Source of the DNA: Polyodon spathula
Lineage: Eukaryota; Chordata; Actinopteri; Acipenseriformes; Polyodontidae
Length of the DNA stretch: 64,000 bases
Assembly (NCBI RefSeq): GCF_017654505.1
Contig: NC_054559.1
Location: 15,882,370-15,946,369, forward strand
Direction of reading: 5' to 3'
Both the position numbers and the translations under genes were made by a program. Positions 52,301 through 62,365 of this stretch are shown piece after piece. How positions within the stretch are numbered: position 1 is the first letter of the stretch; each line of letters begins with the position of its first letter. A model generated the notes under the pieces. That model ran no database searches, was not told the DNA's origin, and saw nothing but the letters and a program-made list of their open reading frames with translations.

Positions 52301-54100
52301 ACATGAGAGCAACAACAAAAAATAAAATCAAACGAAGAAGTGCAACAAAAAAAGAGAAAAAGCGTGCTGTAAGTTGGTTTGCATTACTGTACATACTTGT
52401 TTAACTTAAATTAACAAAACCTTATTACCTACAGTACATACAACAAGCAATGATAGTATTTTAGATACATAGAACCAAAACATAATGTACACCCACAACT
52501 TCAAAAAATTGTTTATATTGAATTTGTCAAAAACCATATTCAGCAATGCTTCAGAGGTATTGTACTACTCAGAGTGTGCTATCTCCATATGAAACACTAG
52601 TAACTAGGAGCACAGTCACTGAAATGTTTCTAAATATATTGGTGAAATATATTAGTTTTACTCTATCATTTCCTCTGAGAAATCACAAAAAGCTGGAAGA
52701 GATTGAAATGCCTCTCCCCATAGTGCTTACAATTTAAAAATGTCTTTTGTTTGAGTGTTTGATTATACAATTCCATTAGAGTCTCTCCGGAGAGCAGGAA
52801 ACGATGCACTGGCAGCAGAACAATCACAACGATTGTTCTGGAGACTCTTGGATAGGTTTTCTAGTGGTTTGTGAGGATCTTGTGTCTCTAACTAAGCATC
52901 ACACACTGCATAGAAACCAGGCATCTTTAATAAGAGGTGAGCCCCGTTCTGGTTTTCAGTCTCAAGCAAACAAATCTCTCTCGCCCTTCAGATCCCCCCT
53001 TAATTTGTTCCAACAATTCATTGTGAAGCAGAAACCTTTGCAAACAAGTCCCGCAGCCTCCTTTTGTTTTAAAAAAAAGAGCCACTGACAAACCTGGTAA
53101 CTCACAGGCCCGAGACAAGCATGTGCTCGTGCATTTTTACCATCAAAATGGCAAACTTTTGAAAGGATGTCATATACACCAGCCTTTTAGGAATGTAGCA
53201 CTAACATAATACCCATGAAATCTCTTCCCTGTACACCATTCAACAATACAGCTATAATAATAAATGAGAGGCTACTGTCACTGGTCTTCATTCAGTAGCA
53301 CTTTCAATGACACTTAAACAGTATGCTAGATATTGTACAGCCACTGCAATATCTCACTGCAGAAATAATAATGCGTCCTACAAAATCACATCATGCACAA
53401 TAAAGTGTCATGGGTTTAATTTGGCTGCCCAGATAACTTTGACACGGTTTGATGCTTCCCAGGACACTAACTCAGAGTGCCAGTGGAATGGCAATGAGGC
53501 TTGTATTGATTATTAGGCTGGGGTCACAAATGCTGGCATGCTAGGGGACTATATACTATGGCTAGGTTAATTCAGCACAGTGCTGGCAGTCGCTCCATGG
53601 GTGTATACTGTACACGGCTACTCTGCACACATTACCAGGCTTTCAGATTAGTACTGGAACAAATACTTGAATTGTTGAACAAACAGGACTTGAGATACAT
53701 GGTAAAATTGCCCATGGTCATATTATTTCATACAACAGAATGTTTACAAGGACTGTATCAAATAGATATCATGCAACAGTCATGGGCCTTATCAACTAAG
53801 TCACGTGAGCTTCACCTTTTACATTTCAGTGTTGGATTGGGGGGGGGTTGAGTTTAAAAATGTCATCTTGTTGAACATGAGAATGGTAATGGTTCAAGCC
53901 GTCTTTGTCAGCTTTGGTCAGTGGGAATCACACATTTTGCCATCAAATAAATATTACAGTCCACCTATTATTTTCATGTGTTTTTTTTTTTGAGGATCTG
54001 ATTGACACTAAAAAAAAAACCTGGACAGCTATTTGACCAGATTTCATGAATGGGGGTTTAAGGTAAGAAAATGAATTCTTTCATTTAATTTCAATTTCAG

Positions 54101-54731
54101 AAATGGAAAACTCCAATGCTGGACAAAGGAAGATTTTTTGAACAAAGAAGACCATGCCGCTAGGTTGCCGTAAAGAAGTCAATGTTTTGATGACAATTAA
54201 AGTAAATAAATCTAAGGGTTTACAAAAACCAGAGGGTGGAAACGCCATGGCTAAACTGGAAATGACACGAAGAAGCCCCCAACAATGTCAGGTTCAGATT
54301 CCAGATGTCACAAAACATTTCAAGGTTTGGAAAACCATGGGGCGAGATATGTTGATTTGGGACTGGCGTCAAAATCGATTACAATGGAAAAGGCCCATGA
54401 TGTGTGCATTGGCGCTGCTGTAGATACTACTATGAGGTCAGTAGGCAAGACAAACTGCAAGTGTATTCAGCAAATGGATTTCAGCAATGCAAGCTGTATC
54501 TGAAACAACAGAATGCGTGTGAACCTACTAAGAACAAGGGCTGCACCAGCAAAATTGACCTGAACAATAATGCAGCTTCCGCTACTCCTGGTAATCTACC
54601 AAAAATAGATGATATTGTGCCAGTTCTAGAGACTCCTGGATCAATACAAGTGGAAGTTTCTGCAAATAAATCTTACCATGCTGTGGGCCCAGAGTGCATG
54701 AAATGGAATGTGGGGGAAGAGAACTAACATG
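54101..54731 (+). pseudogene. ATF7IP2: ATF7IP2 N-terminal exon, broken by an early stop and frame switches
   Basis: An acceptor (TTTCAATTTCAG) ends at 54100 and a donor-like ATG/GTAGGT follows 54731. From the ATG at 54103 the reading is MENSNAGQRKIF, then TGA (54139-54141), then TKKTMPLGCRKEVNVL in the same frame. This resembles the N-terminus of ATF7IP/ATF7IP2 (recalled family pattern: basic residue, hydrophobic, KARKTM or KAKKTMPLSCRK), with the stop where the family has Lys. The frame stays open to 54421. Coding-like sequence then seems to continue in a second frame (about 54330-54503) and a third (about 54500-54724), which ends at TAA. If translated from the second ATG (54154), an 89-residue peptide would result. 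Either the exon is decaying or the assembly contains indels. The exact frame-switch points are uncertain. Confidence 0.6.
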
Positions 54732-56955
54732 GTAGGTTTTCACAGCGTCCTCAACATTTTAAACTTGTATTATGCCTTTTGAAACCCAGGGAAATTGAAA
54801 AGAGAATGCATGCACCCGAGATGAACTAGGAATAAAAGTATTTATTTAGTGGAATAATAAACTAGATCTGAAAAGAACACTTCACGACAGAGATACTTAC
54901 CTGCTATAATTTTAGTAAGCCGTTGTGTAGTCGTAGTTATTTTTTACAAAAGAAATAAGAGTCAGTTTTGCACCCAACCCGCTCCTCCAGCTGTGCTAGG
55001 ATATAAACCACGCCCAGGGGGTCGGCTAGCTGTCCGGAGCGGGAAGCAAGAGACCAGTCGAAGAAATGCGGCGATACGCGCGTACTGTTTAAAATAAAGA
55101 AATACAAACTGCCAGTGCATTGTTTCAACAGGGAGATGGTAGGTACTCTTTACAGAATATGGGCGGGTGGTGACGAAGTAACGGGCTTTTAGGTTGCATT
55201 GTTAAAAACCTTTGAACTGTGAAAATAAGACGTTGTGTTCACATCACGCCCTACGGTGGCTCTGGTGTTTACCTCGGATTTAACATTCAGCGTGGCAGTG
55301 GCGTGTGCCCCAGGGAAACGCGATGTGGTTTTACTGCATTCTGGTGTAGACTTGGGGCTAATCAAGTTTTCCAACTGACCTTAAGACCCGTTTAACCTCC
55401 GCTTGCTGGAGTCGTTTGGTATAGAGCACCTTTTCAAGGTGTATAGCCTGCACTGTATGTCAAATGCCAAAATAATACACAGCAATCAAGGTTCATAAAA
55501 ATTCCCTAACATACCTTTTTTTTTTTTTTTTTTTTGACCTGTTTTGGATCAATTTTATTAAGTTGTTACGGTCATTATGTGCGCGCTGTCCCATTAAAAA
55601 AAAAAAAAAAAAAAACAATGGCGCCTATAGGGCACAGTAGCTTTGCCGTGCAGAAGGAAATAACATGGAGCCTCCTAGGACAAGAAAAGGCGCTTCTGCT
55701 TTTCTGAAGTTATTGTTTTGTGATCTCCGATCGCTTTCCACGGGGGAAGATGCTCAAAGGCCGTCCGAGTAACGTTAGATTACTTTACGCGGCTGAAGTA
55801 GCTAGCTAGCATCTGTAATGTTAACAGAGCGACTGCAAGAAACGGTTCAGGATACAGGCACTTTTTCTGTTGTAGATTTTGTTTTATTATTTTAAGAACA
55901 GAACTGTATTCGGCTTCAACTACATGGGGAAAATGCTCTTGGTACAGTATTGTAGTTTTGGTGTTCAACTTGGATCTTCTGTTAGGGAAAGTACTACTGT
56001 AGTAACAGTACCAGGCTGCAGTTTGAAACTGTTACTGCAAGCTTTCTTTTTGTACAGTGTTCTGAATAAGACTACAGTTAGGCTACAGTACAGCAGCTAT
56101 GTTACGCAGCAATCGTATGTAATTGCATAAGAAGCGTCACTGTAATGGCAGATAATTTATGAATAATTAATGCTGCACTTTAAATAGAAATGTGTGATTA
56201 TTTCGTTATTTCAGAAAGAAAAAAAGAAAAACGCCAAGGTAAAATACGGTAGCGTCTGTTTTATTTGTGCACATTTACTATGGAAATAGCCCTAAATGTC
56301 CACACAATGGGGCAATTTACATCATTTGTTTAATTCGAATTTTGTACACCTCAAACAATTTCTATGGCCCCCAGAGATTCGAATCAAGCAGAGTTCACTG
56401 TACATACATTCAGCTCTTAGTGAAGTGGTTAGTTGTACAAGTCAAGATGCATTCTGCCTCACTGCTGGAGAATAACCCACAAAAGAGTTGAATTGGTATA
56501 GTTTGAAGAGCACCTATTTCGGTATGATCTTCTTTAATTGTTGTGACCAGGACAATGTAAGATGTGACGGCATGATATTGGTACTCAAACCTAAGCCTGT
56601 TGTGGCACCAAGACACAGGATAAAACACAAATACATTTCAAAGCTGCTGGTGTTGCCATGGTAGCAATATACATTCCTAATTTAAATACAAAAATGTATA
56701 GGAAATAAAGGTATGATTTGGGACATATTTGGGTTTCTTGAGTGCTACATTTTTTTGTGCGGCCCCCCATCCCATGCAACCTCCATTGACCCTCCATCAC
56801 CAAAACTTCAGGAACCCCTGGTCTACAGCAACGTAAAACAGGCTGATTTGTTTGCGGTCGGTATAAGAGTTACATGTATGACAGTACTTTGAAATGTAGC
56901 TGTTATACTGCCAGACTTACAAATATATAATATATATATAATCTTTCCCTTTGAG
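54732..56955 (+). other. ATF7IP2: ATF7IP2 first intron or upstream region
   Basis: Besides the CpG-containing segment (54950-55340), it holds a T-run near 55518-55537 and an A-run near 55595-55615, which are complementary and about 60 bp apart. No coding exon was recognised. Confidence 0.5.
54950..55340. promoter_or_regulatory. CpG-containing segment inside ATF7IP2, possible internal promoter
   Basis: Between the broken N-terminal exon and the NLS exon lies a stretch with clustered CpGs (for example GGCGATACGCGCG near 55068 and GGGCGGG near 55161) in otherwise AT-rich DNA. Transcription starting here would skip the damaged N-terminal exon and could use the ATG at 56961. This is inference from composition and position only. 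Confidence 0.25.
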
Positions 56956-56960
56956 AAGCT

Positions 56961-57083
56961 ATGGCTAAGCGAAAAAGAAGCCGTTGCGACAGCGCACACA
57001 AACGTTTGAAGATTTCAGCCAATGACACAGCAGGCTTGGAATCTGAGGAAACAGAAGGAAGGAGTAAAATGTCCTTGAAAGAG
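56961..57083 (+). CDS. ATF7IP2: ATF7IP2 exon: nuclear localisation segment
   Basis: The frame begins MAKRKRSRCDSAHKRLK, a bipartite-like basic nuclear localisation signal matching the RRKRSKSED...KRRR block that precedes the coiled coil in ATF7IP. It continues to ...SKMSLKE and ends in phase 0 at a GTACGT donor (57084). The upstream acceptor is weak: CCCTTTGAG ends at 56955, or the AG at 56957-56958 is used; either implies entry in phase 1. The ATG at 56961 has G at -3 and G at +4, so it could itself be an initiator if transcription starts downstream of the broken N-terminal exon. Confidence 0.85.
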
Positions 57084-57377
57084 GTACGTTTTTCATATGT
57101 GATCTCTGATTCTAGGACAAGAGAACTGCTGAGGGGATTGTGAGAACCAAGCTTAGTAAGTAAAATGCAATGCCGGTTTATTTAAACAAGCTTTCCATAG
57201 GTCTTTTAAGTTTCGCTGTGTGCATGCACTGTAGGTCAGTTTATGTTCTCATCATTTACACTGTGTAATGCATGGTAGCGTAGTATACTGGATGGTATTC
57301 ATAGGTTTGTCACTTTTAGGTTGCCAGGCTTTCTTTCTGTTGTACATTATTACCACAATATGTTTGTATTTCTGCAG

Positions 57378-57509
57378 GTTCCAGACATGGTTAAGCAGGA
57401 AGCTTTTGCTCTGTTCAAACAGTTTGATACCAAGTTTGAAGAACTGACTGAAAGAATTAAGAAAGTGGAGTGCAGCCCCAAACATGAAATGCTGGTCACG
57501 AAGTTGCAG
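57378..57509 (+). CDS. ATF7IP2: ATF7IP2 exon: coiled-coil (SETDB1-binding) region, part 1
   Basis: The acceptor TATTTCTGCAG ends at 57377. The exon is phase 0 to phase 0 (44 codons) and reads VPDMVKQEAFALFKQFDT, then KFEELTERIKKVECSPKHEM and LVTKLQ. This aligns with the ATF7IP coiled coil (family pattern F..(T)..EL..R(V/I)(E/K)K(I/V)EC...H...(V/L)T.LQ). In ATF7IP this part binds the histone H3K9 methyltransferase SETDB1. The donor after 57509 is weak (GTTTAT), but the next exon continues the helix exactly where the family does. Confidence 0.92.
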
Positions 57510-57605
57510 GTTTATTTTGTAGTACTGTTTCTTTAAACCTGGCTTCTTTATTATACTTTTGTTTAATTAGTGCTGTCGTTTATGTAAATTGTATTTGTAT
57601 TACAG

Positions 57606-57713
57606 GCACAAATATTCAAAATAAAGAGGCGGTTGCAAGAGGCTTTGATTTCTGAGAACAGAGTGGCGAGACCCATGAAGCCCAAGATTTCATCAGTTGT
57701 CATATTAGATGAG
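57606..57713 (+). CDS. ATF7IP2: ATF7IP2 exon: coiled-coil region, part 2
   Basis: The acceptor TTGTATTACAG ends at 57605, and a GTACTT donor begins at 57714. The exon is phase 0 to phase 0 (36 codons) and reads AQIFKIKRRLQEALISENRV, then ARPMKPKISSVVILDE. AQI..(L/I)..R corresponds to AKIARLTKRFEAA of ATF7IP, the end of the SETDB1-binding coil. No stop or frameshift is present. Because it ends in phase 0, it can splice in frame either to the exon at 59344 or directly to the exon at 61704, which also starts in phase 0. Confidence 0.92.
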
Positions 57714-59343
57714 GTACTTACTTTATTTTGATCTGTTTCAATTGATGTGCGACGCCTACCTTGCTGTAAGTCTCGTGACGAACAGGGTGATACCATTTAC
57801 TTTCAGAATTTCTGTTCAGAGGAGAAAAAATCAATTACTCTGTTGTAACTGGGGAATCGGGCAGTCTTATCTTTTAGTGACACTAAAGTAAACCTTGCAT
57901 CCTCTCGGAGTTCCCCCTAGACTCCTCCTTGTCAAGGAAACGGATTGCTCCACTCAAGGTTGTCTGACAGCCACATCCCAGGTGCGGCTGATGGCAGTAA
58001 TTGAATGCGTTCTTATTTACTCTGCTTGCATGGAATTGATTCGCCTGTAAGGTATTTTGGTCCCCCAGAAAAATCTGTTTTGCCGGCATCTAAAAATGTA
58101 ATGCCGTCAGATATGTTGCAATGTTTCTGTTAGTAGTCTGCACGCTGGGTCACTTGCAACGTACCTCTTACTTAGACCATTGTGTTGATACTAAATTCAG
58201 GTTTGGTTCAGCCCCTGTTAAACTGGTCTAAATTAAGACCCGTTTTAGTGGTTTATTGTAGAGCTGTTTTAACCAGCTCTATTTAAAGACTGAAGCTGCA
58301 AATTAACCTTTCCTTGCGAATTCATCTACACACTGCAAGTATTCTGTAATACTGAATATGCCAAACATTTTATATAGCGTTTAAGTTACTGTATTGTACA
58401 TTTTTACACAGCCTGGAAAACGTGTGGGGAACTACAGCACCTAACAATTTTTTTCAGTAATAATTTATGCCACGCAATATAAAACATTATTAAATAGATA
58501 TGCAATTGCATATTAAATTAATATTTAATAGATATGCAATAGCTGGTTTCTTGCTAAATGTTAACCAAATGTCGATTGAAAATGTAATTACATATCAAGT
58601 CCATTTATATTACAATTTTTTACCCTTGAAAATATGTAATAATTTTCTGTCCTTTACATGTTTTTATTTGAAAATACAGTTGATCTGACTTCAGTGTTAA
58701 TGGAAAGTAATAAGGAATAATTGAACAACTTTAATATCAATTGCATATCTATTAAATATTAATTTAGCATTAATTTAATATGCAATTGCATATCTATTTA
58801 ATGTTCATTTGTGCCACGCAATATAAAGCATTACCAACGTTTCTTGTGTTGCAGTATGCTTTTTTTTCTATATGTTTACTTTGTAAAATCTGTGTGTGTG
58901 TGTGTGTTTGAAAACACTTTGGTACAATTATTAACCTCTGCTTTATAGCCCGTTTGGGGAGGGGGGGTGTTCCATCTGTATGGGTGTACGATCTGTTCGA
59001 TCAGAGAAGCTGGAAAGTAACAGGAATGCAGTCCCTGAATGTAGCCACACTCAAACAGCATCTACACCCAACAGCATTAAAGCAAACTGAGACTGCGCTT
59101 ATAGTTTTCTAACAACCAACAAACACCATGCTTGTTTGGCAGAGGTATATCTCCAGAAGTGGTAACTCTTCCTTTCGTTCTGTATTTTAGTCTAGGGTGT
59201 TTGCATGCACAGGAAACTCCTATCAAAGTTTTTATATCAATCATGTTCTTCTGTATAAAGGGTGCAATAGATCATTCTTTTCTGAAGTGCTTACCCATTT
59301 TGAATATTGTAAAATATCCCACCTTGTGTTAAAATTTTGGTAG
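57714..59343 (+). other. ATF7IP2: ATF7IP2 intron containing the second inverted-repeat element
   Basis: Bounded by a GTACTT donor and a TTTTGGTAG acceptor. The only notable content is the AT-rich element at 58455-58836 and a short (TG)n near 58893. Confidence 0.6.
58455..58836. mobile_element. AT-rich inverted-repeat element (MITE-like), copy 2
   Basis: Shares with copy 1 (34214-34609) the arm words AAATAGATATGCAATTGCAT and AATATGCAATTGCATATC, the core ACCCTTGAAAATATGTAATA and the phrase GTGTTAATGGAAAGTAA.AAGGAATAATTGAACA, in the same orientation. ATGCCACGCAATATAAA (left) and GTGCCACGCAATATAAA (right) are direct, not inverted, so the left end appears rearranged. Confidence 0.85.
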
Positions 59344-59522
59344 AATGTACCAAAGTCTTCCTCCTCTCAACCATTGTTGCAACAAACTGAGCAGTCCGGC
59401 ACAGCAGGGACTCTGGCCCGGTCACTGCGTTCCTCATCCTCGCCCTCTTCAGCAGCTGTGCGATCTGCCCAGGTCTCTTAGTGTCAGAAAACAGATGGCC
59501 CTGACTGCATTCCAGCTTCTAG
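59344..59522 (+). pseudogene. ATF7IP2: ATF7IP2 middle exon with an in-frame stop
   Basis: An acceptor (TTTTGGTAG) ends at 59343 and a GTAATT donor follows 59522. In phase 0 the exon reads NVPKSSSSQPLLQQ, a Ser/Thr/Ala-rich run and RSAQVS, then TAG at 59479-59481. It continues open as CQKTDGPDCIPAS in phase 2, which joins correctly to the next candidate exon at 60111. Low-complexity Ser/Pro/Thr sequence is what the family has between coiled coil and SUMO motif, so homology is weak and assignment rests on phase and position. A weaker internal donor (CAG/GTCTCT after 59472) would avoid the stop. Confidence 0.5.
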
Positions 59523-60110
59523 GTAATTGTGTTAAATGCAGGCACTGTAGACTGAGTGGCTGTGGGTGAAAAGTGTATGCATCCTAAGGCTCTCTAATAT
59601 CCCAGCTGGGGATGCCTATCCATGCAAATGACATGATGGTTAATTTCTATTCTAAAAACTAACTTCATAGAAGTTCAGGGCCCCAAGGATACAGAAGCAT
59701 TGTTATCGCTTGTCTGTGTTAGTTTGGGGAATTGCATATGTAATGTATTTGTGAATTATTTTGGCTCAAGTGAGGACTAAATACAAATGGACCATTTGTA
59801 AACTAATATAACAAGTAAAGAGATAGACCGCCTGCACACTTAGGATCTTATTTAGTTTATAGTTTGAAAACACCATGCTATCAGGTAAATTCAACGTTTC
59901 AATCTACAAAAGATCTTCGTCAGGATATAACGTAAATATGAATTGTTGCGACCAACTAGAATTTCAGATTTAATTTTAAAGCAAAATAGTTTGCAAGTTA
60001 AACTTGAAGTACATTATCTAAAACTTTGTTGTTATTGGCCTTCTGTGCTTTTATTAAATGTATGATGTTGGAAGGATAAGGTTTGTGTTTTGATGTATAA
60101 AATCTCTTAG

Positions 60111-60190
60111 TGCACCAGAAGTTGTAAGAGTTGCTTCATCTTGCAGAAAAGAAACAGGTATTCTAGGAACAGCAAGTGCACAATCTTCAG
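60111..60190 (+). CDS. ATF7IP2: Candidate ATF7IP2 middle exon
   Basis: The acceptor AAAATCTCTTAG ends at 60110 and a GTAAAA donor follows 60190. Entering in phase 2 from the exon at 59344-59522, it reads SAPEVVRVASSCRKETGILG and then TASAQSS, ending in phase 1, which fits the exon that begins at 60305. No domain is recognisable. A shorter form using the AG at 60145-60146 would change the frame. It is damaged only in context, because its neighbours carry stops. Confidence 0.5.
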
Positions 60191-60304
60191 GTAAAAATCT
60201 TACTGATGTTTTATATCTTACAAAGTGATTTTGTTCATTTGCTACATTTTATAAAATACTGTGAAATGAACACTTAATAGCTTTATACTGGTTTTGCTAC
60301 ACAG

Positions 60305-60900
60305 TTGCAGTTGAGTATTTGCAATCAAATACAGCATCAGCTAAGGAGGTTGCTGCAGGTTTTACATCATTCGACTCAAGTGTTTCAGAGATCTGTCCTG
60401 ACATGCCTTTACCAAAGCCTTTTTTGCAAGTTCTTGTACGAAACGGTTCACATACTGAAAAGGACAGGGCCTCCGCTCAGCAGTCTGCTGCAAAAAGCAT
60501 GCATTCCCAAGGGCTGTCGCTGGTTGACATTTCCTTACTCTGCTACAAATGAGGAGTTTGTTAACCCACTTCCTGCTTATGTGCAAAATAGTAGTTATTT
60601 TGCAAGAGGTTTAAGACTGGCAGTAACTGAAACAATATCTAAAATATAATTTTCTTGTCCACAATTGGAGGTCTTAAATAATGTCAATGATGTTTCTCAT
60701 GTTGTACAAGCAGGATAAAGGTGCTACACCATCTGCAAAAGGAACACCGATCTCAAAACATGGCCTCAGACACTGATCCTAATATTAAAAGTCAAACCCT
60801 TCTAATTACCAACAACGCTAACGATGGACCTGAAAGTTTGTCAGGAGTTGAAGAGAAAAAATGTGTATATCATTTTTTGCCCAGTAGAGTTTGTGGGCAT
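60305..60900 (+). pseudogene. ATF7IP2: Large ATF7IP2 middle exon with stops and frame switches
   Basis: The acceptor TTTTGCTACACAG ends at 60304. In the phase delivered by the previous exon it reads VAVEYLQSNTASAKEVAAGF and onward to SLVDISLLCYK, then TGA at 60550-60552. From about 60530, coding-like sequence continues in another frame (NEEFVNPLPAYVQNSSYFAR...) to TAA at 60647-60649. Further open pieces follow in other frames (DKGATPSAKGTPISKH near 60716; DPNIKSQTLLITNNANDGPE near 60776). At least two indels would be needed to restore one frame. No clear donor was found, so 60900 is approximate. Human ATF7IP2 also has a large middle exon, but I could not align it reliably. Confidence 0.45.
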
Positions 60901-61703
60901 TTTGAAACTGCCTGGGTTTTTAATCATCTACATTCTCACCTATCTGCTGTTCTGTTCTTGAAGCAGACCTTGATCTCGTCACTTCTCTGCTATTTAAAAA
61001 ATATAAATTACAGTATATATGTTATTTTTTTTAGCTTCCAAGTTTTGAGGAACAGGTTTAGCATGATCCACAGACAGTTAGTAACATTCCCCCAAAGAAA
61101 GTAATCTGGATTGTTTTTTACTGGACGTAATTTTAAAACAATTTTAGTGTTGGTGGTTTGGATTTTATTACTGTAAGTCAAATAAGAGTGTTAGATGCAG
61201 AGGATTTCCTGAGAATGGGGGGGGTCTGAATTTCCATGCCTACCCCTAGAAACATTCTGTGCCATAAAGTATTATACTCTGCCGTGCTGTCCCCTTTCTT
61301 ACCAAGCGTAACATTCCTGCAGCTCATAAACCATTATAACCAACTGTCTGCACAAGTAGGGAATGGGATTTGGTGTGGAACACTTCTGCCACCTGGTGTC
61401 AGGAGAACGTTGGTGGCGAGTTTGTGTTGGTTACTGCCTAACTACTCTCTCAATTCAATTTCTGGTACTGGAAAAGGAAGTGGTATGTGCTCAGAGCTCA
61501 GGGAGTATGCCCGAAGACAGTGCTCGGCAGAACAGACAGGTGCTTTTCCCGTCAATTGATTCAATACTGAAGTATTTTTCTCTCTCTTTGCTTAGCCATC
61601 TAGCATGTTCCAACATAATGAGTATAAAGCATTTTGTTGAAACGGACTTGAAAGCCTAGCAATGCATTTGTTCAAAGTTTACCCCCTTTTTTTTGTATTT
61701 TAG

Positions 61704-61923
61704 GTTTGCAGCGGTGATGGGGAGAAAATGATTGATCTCACAGCAGACGATAATGACGACCAACTCGGTAAAAAGTGCCATCAGTTTTGGCTCCTGTTCA
61801 CAAGGGGGATGCATGCTGGAGCACAGCTACCCGAGTTGTTTCTCCGGTGTACAGATTATTTTTATGACTTGGCCAAAGAGCTGAGGTTGAAGTCAAAGGG
61901 AGATAATAAAGGAAAGAACTCCA
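61704..61923 (+). CDS. ATF7IP2: ATF7IP2 exon with SUMO-interacting motif
   Basis: The acceptor TTGTATTTTAG ends at 61703. In phase 0 it reads VCSGDGEKMIDLTADDNDD. MIDLT followed by acidic residues matches the SUMO-interacting motif VIDLTMDDE of ATF7IP, which tethers the protein to SUMOylated partners. Two donors exist. One is GTAAAA at 61768, just after QL plus one base. The other is a stronger GTAAGG at 61924, after an extra 52 codons (KKCHQFWLLFTRGMHAGAQL, then PELFLRCTDYFYDLAKEL). Both leave phase 1, so both join in frame to the exon at 62046. I do not recognise the 52-residue extension, but it is free of stops and looks like a folded, coding segment. Confidence 0.85.
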
Positions 61924-62045
61924 GTAAGGAGATTCCAGTTCATTCTCTAGCAAGGAAAAGAGGTTTTATTAGACAACCGTTTCTGTTTCATTTTTCCTGG
62001 CAATGAAATGTTTTTTTTTTTCTTCCTTTGCACATGAATCCACAG

Positions 62046-62125
62046 GTGGTCTGCAGCCAGCAGCAGTGAATGAAAGCAGTGTCAGTGTTGCACATGTCAG
62101 CCTGACGCTCTGCTTACCAGCTAAG
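62046..62125 (+). CDS. ATF7IP2: ATF7IP2 exon: linker before the FN3 domain
   Basis: The acceptor ACATGAATCCACAG ends at 62045 and a GTAGTG donor follows 62125. Joined in phase 1 it reads (S/G)GLQPAAVNESSVSVAHV and then SLTLCLPAK, ending in phase 0. It is a flexible linker similar in position to the Pro/Ser-rich stretch of ATF7IP (PLQPIQPAPPLQP). It is intact; assignment rests mainly on phase and neighbours. Confidence 0.75.
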
Positions 62126-62169
62126 GTAGTGTACATTGTTCAATAGCTTTACTAGAATTGCTTTGCAGT

Positions 62170-62335
62170 TTGTTTCTGAATGGCTCCTGAGCAGTGGCAA
62201 TCTGTCCTTCGGATGAGACATAAAACCCAGGTCCTATTGTAAGTGGCTGTGCAACAGTTGTTGATGCGTAGTTCGCCCACTTGTCTCTAAGTGGCTTTGG
62301 GTAAAAGTATCTGCTAAGTGACTCAATAATAATGT
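62170..62335 (+). mobile_element. SINE-like 3' region in the last ATF7IP2 intron
   Basis: CTTCGGATGAGACATAAAAC, CCAGGTCCTATTGTAAGT and GGCTTTGGGTAAAAGTATCT followed by GCTAAGTGACTCAATAATAA. It is the same family as 25190-25310, inserted between the linker and FN3 exons without touching splice sites. Confidence 0.65.
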
Positions 62336-62365
62336 GCTGCTGATGTTTTTCAATGCATTCTGCAG

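Larger units (their letters stand above)
44431..54100. other. Intergenic region between GRIN2A and ATF7IP2
   Basis: No exon with family resemblance was found. It contains a CATGCTTTA element (46830-47000), a 21-bp doublet (ATGGAAGGGGTGAAGATC, 46621-46660), the GGAGCTGTG array (48838-49136), a TA/TG tract (49167-49340), and imperfect GCTCAGAAA...AACATCT repeats near 51140-51290. The remainder is plain AT-rich sequence. Distant 5' UTR exons of either gene could lie here unseen. Confidence 0.6.
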
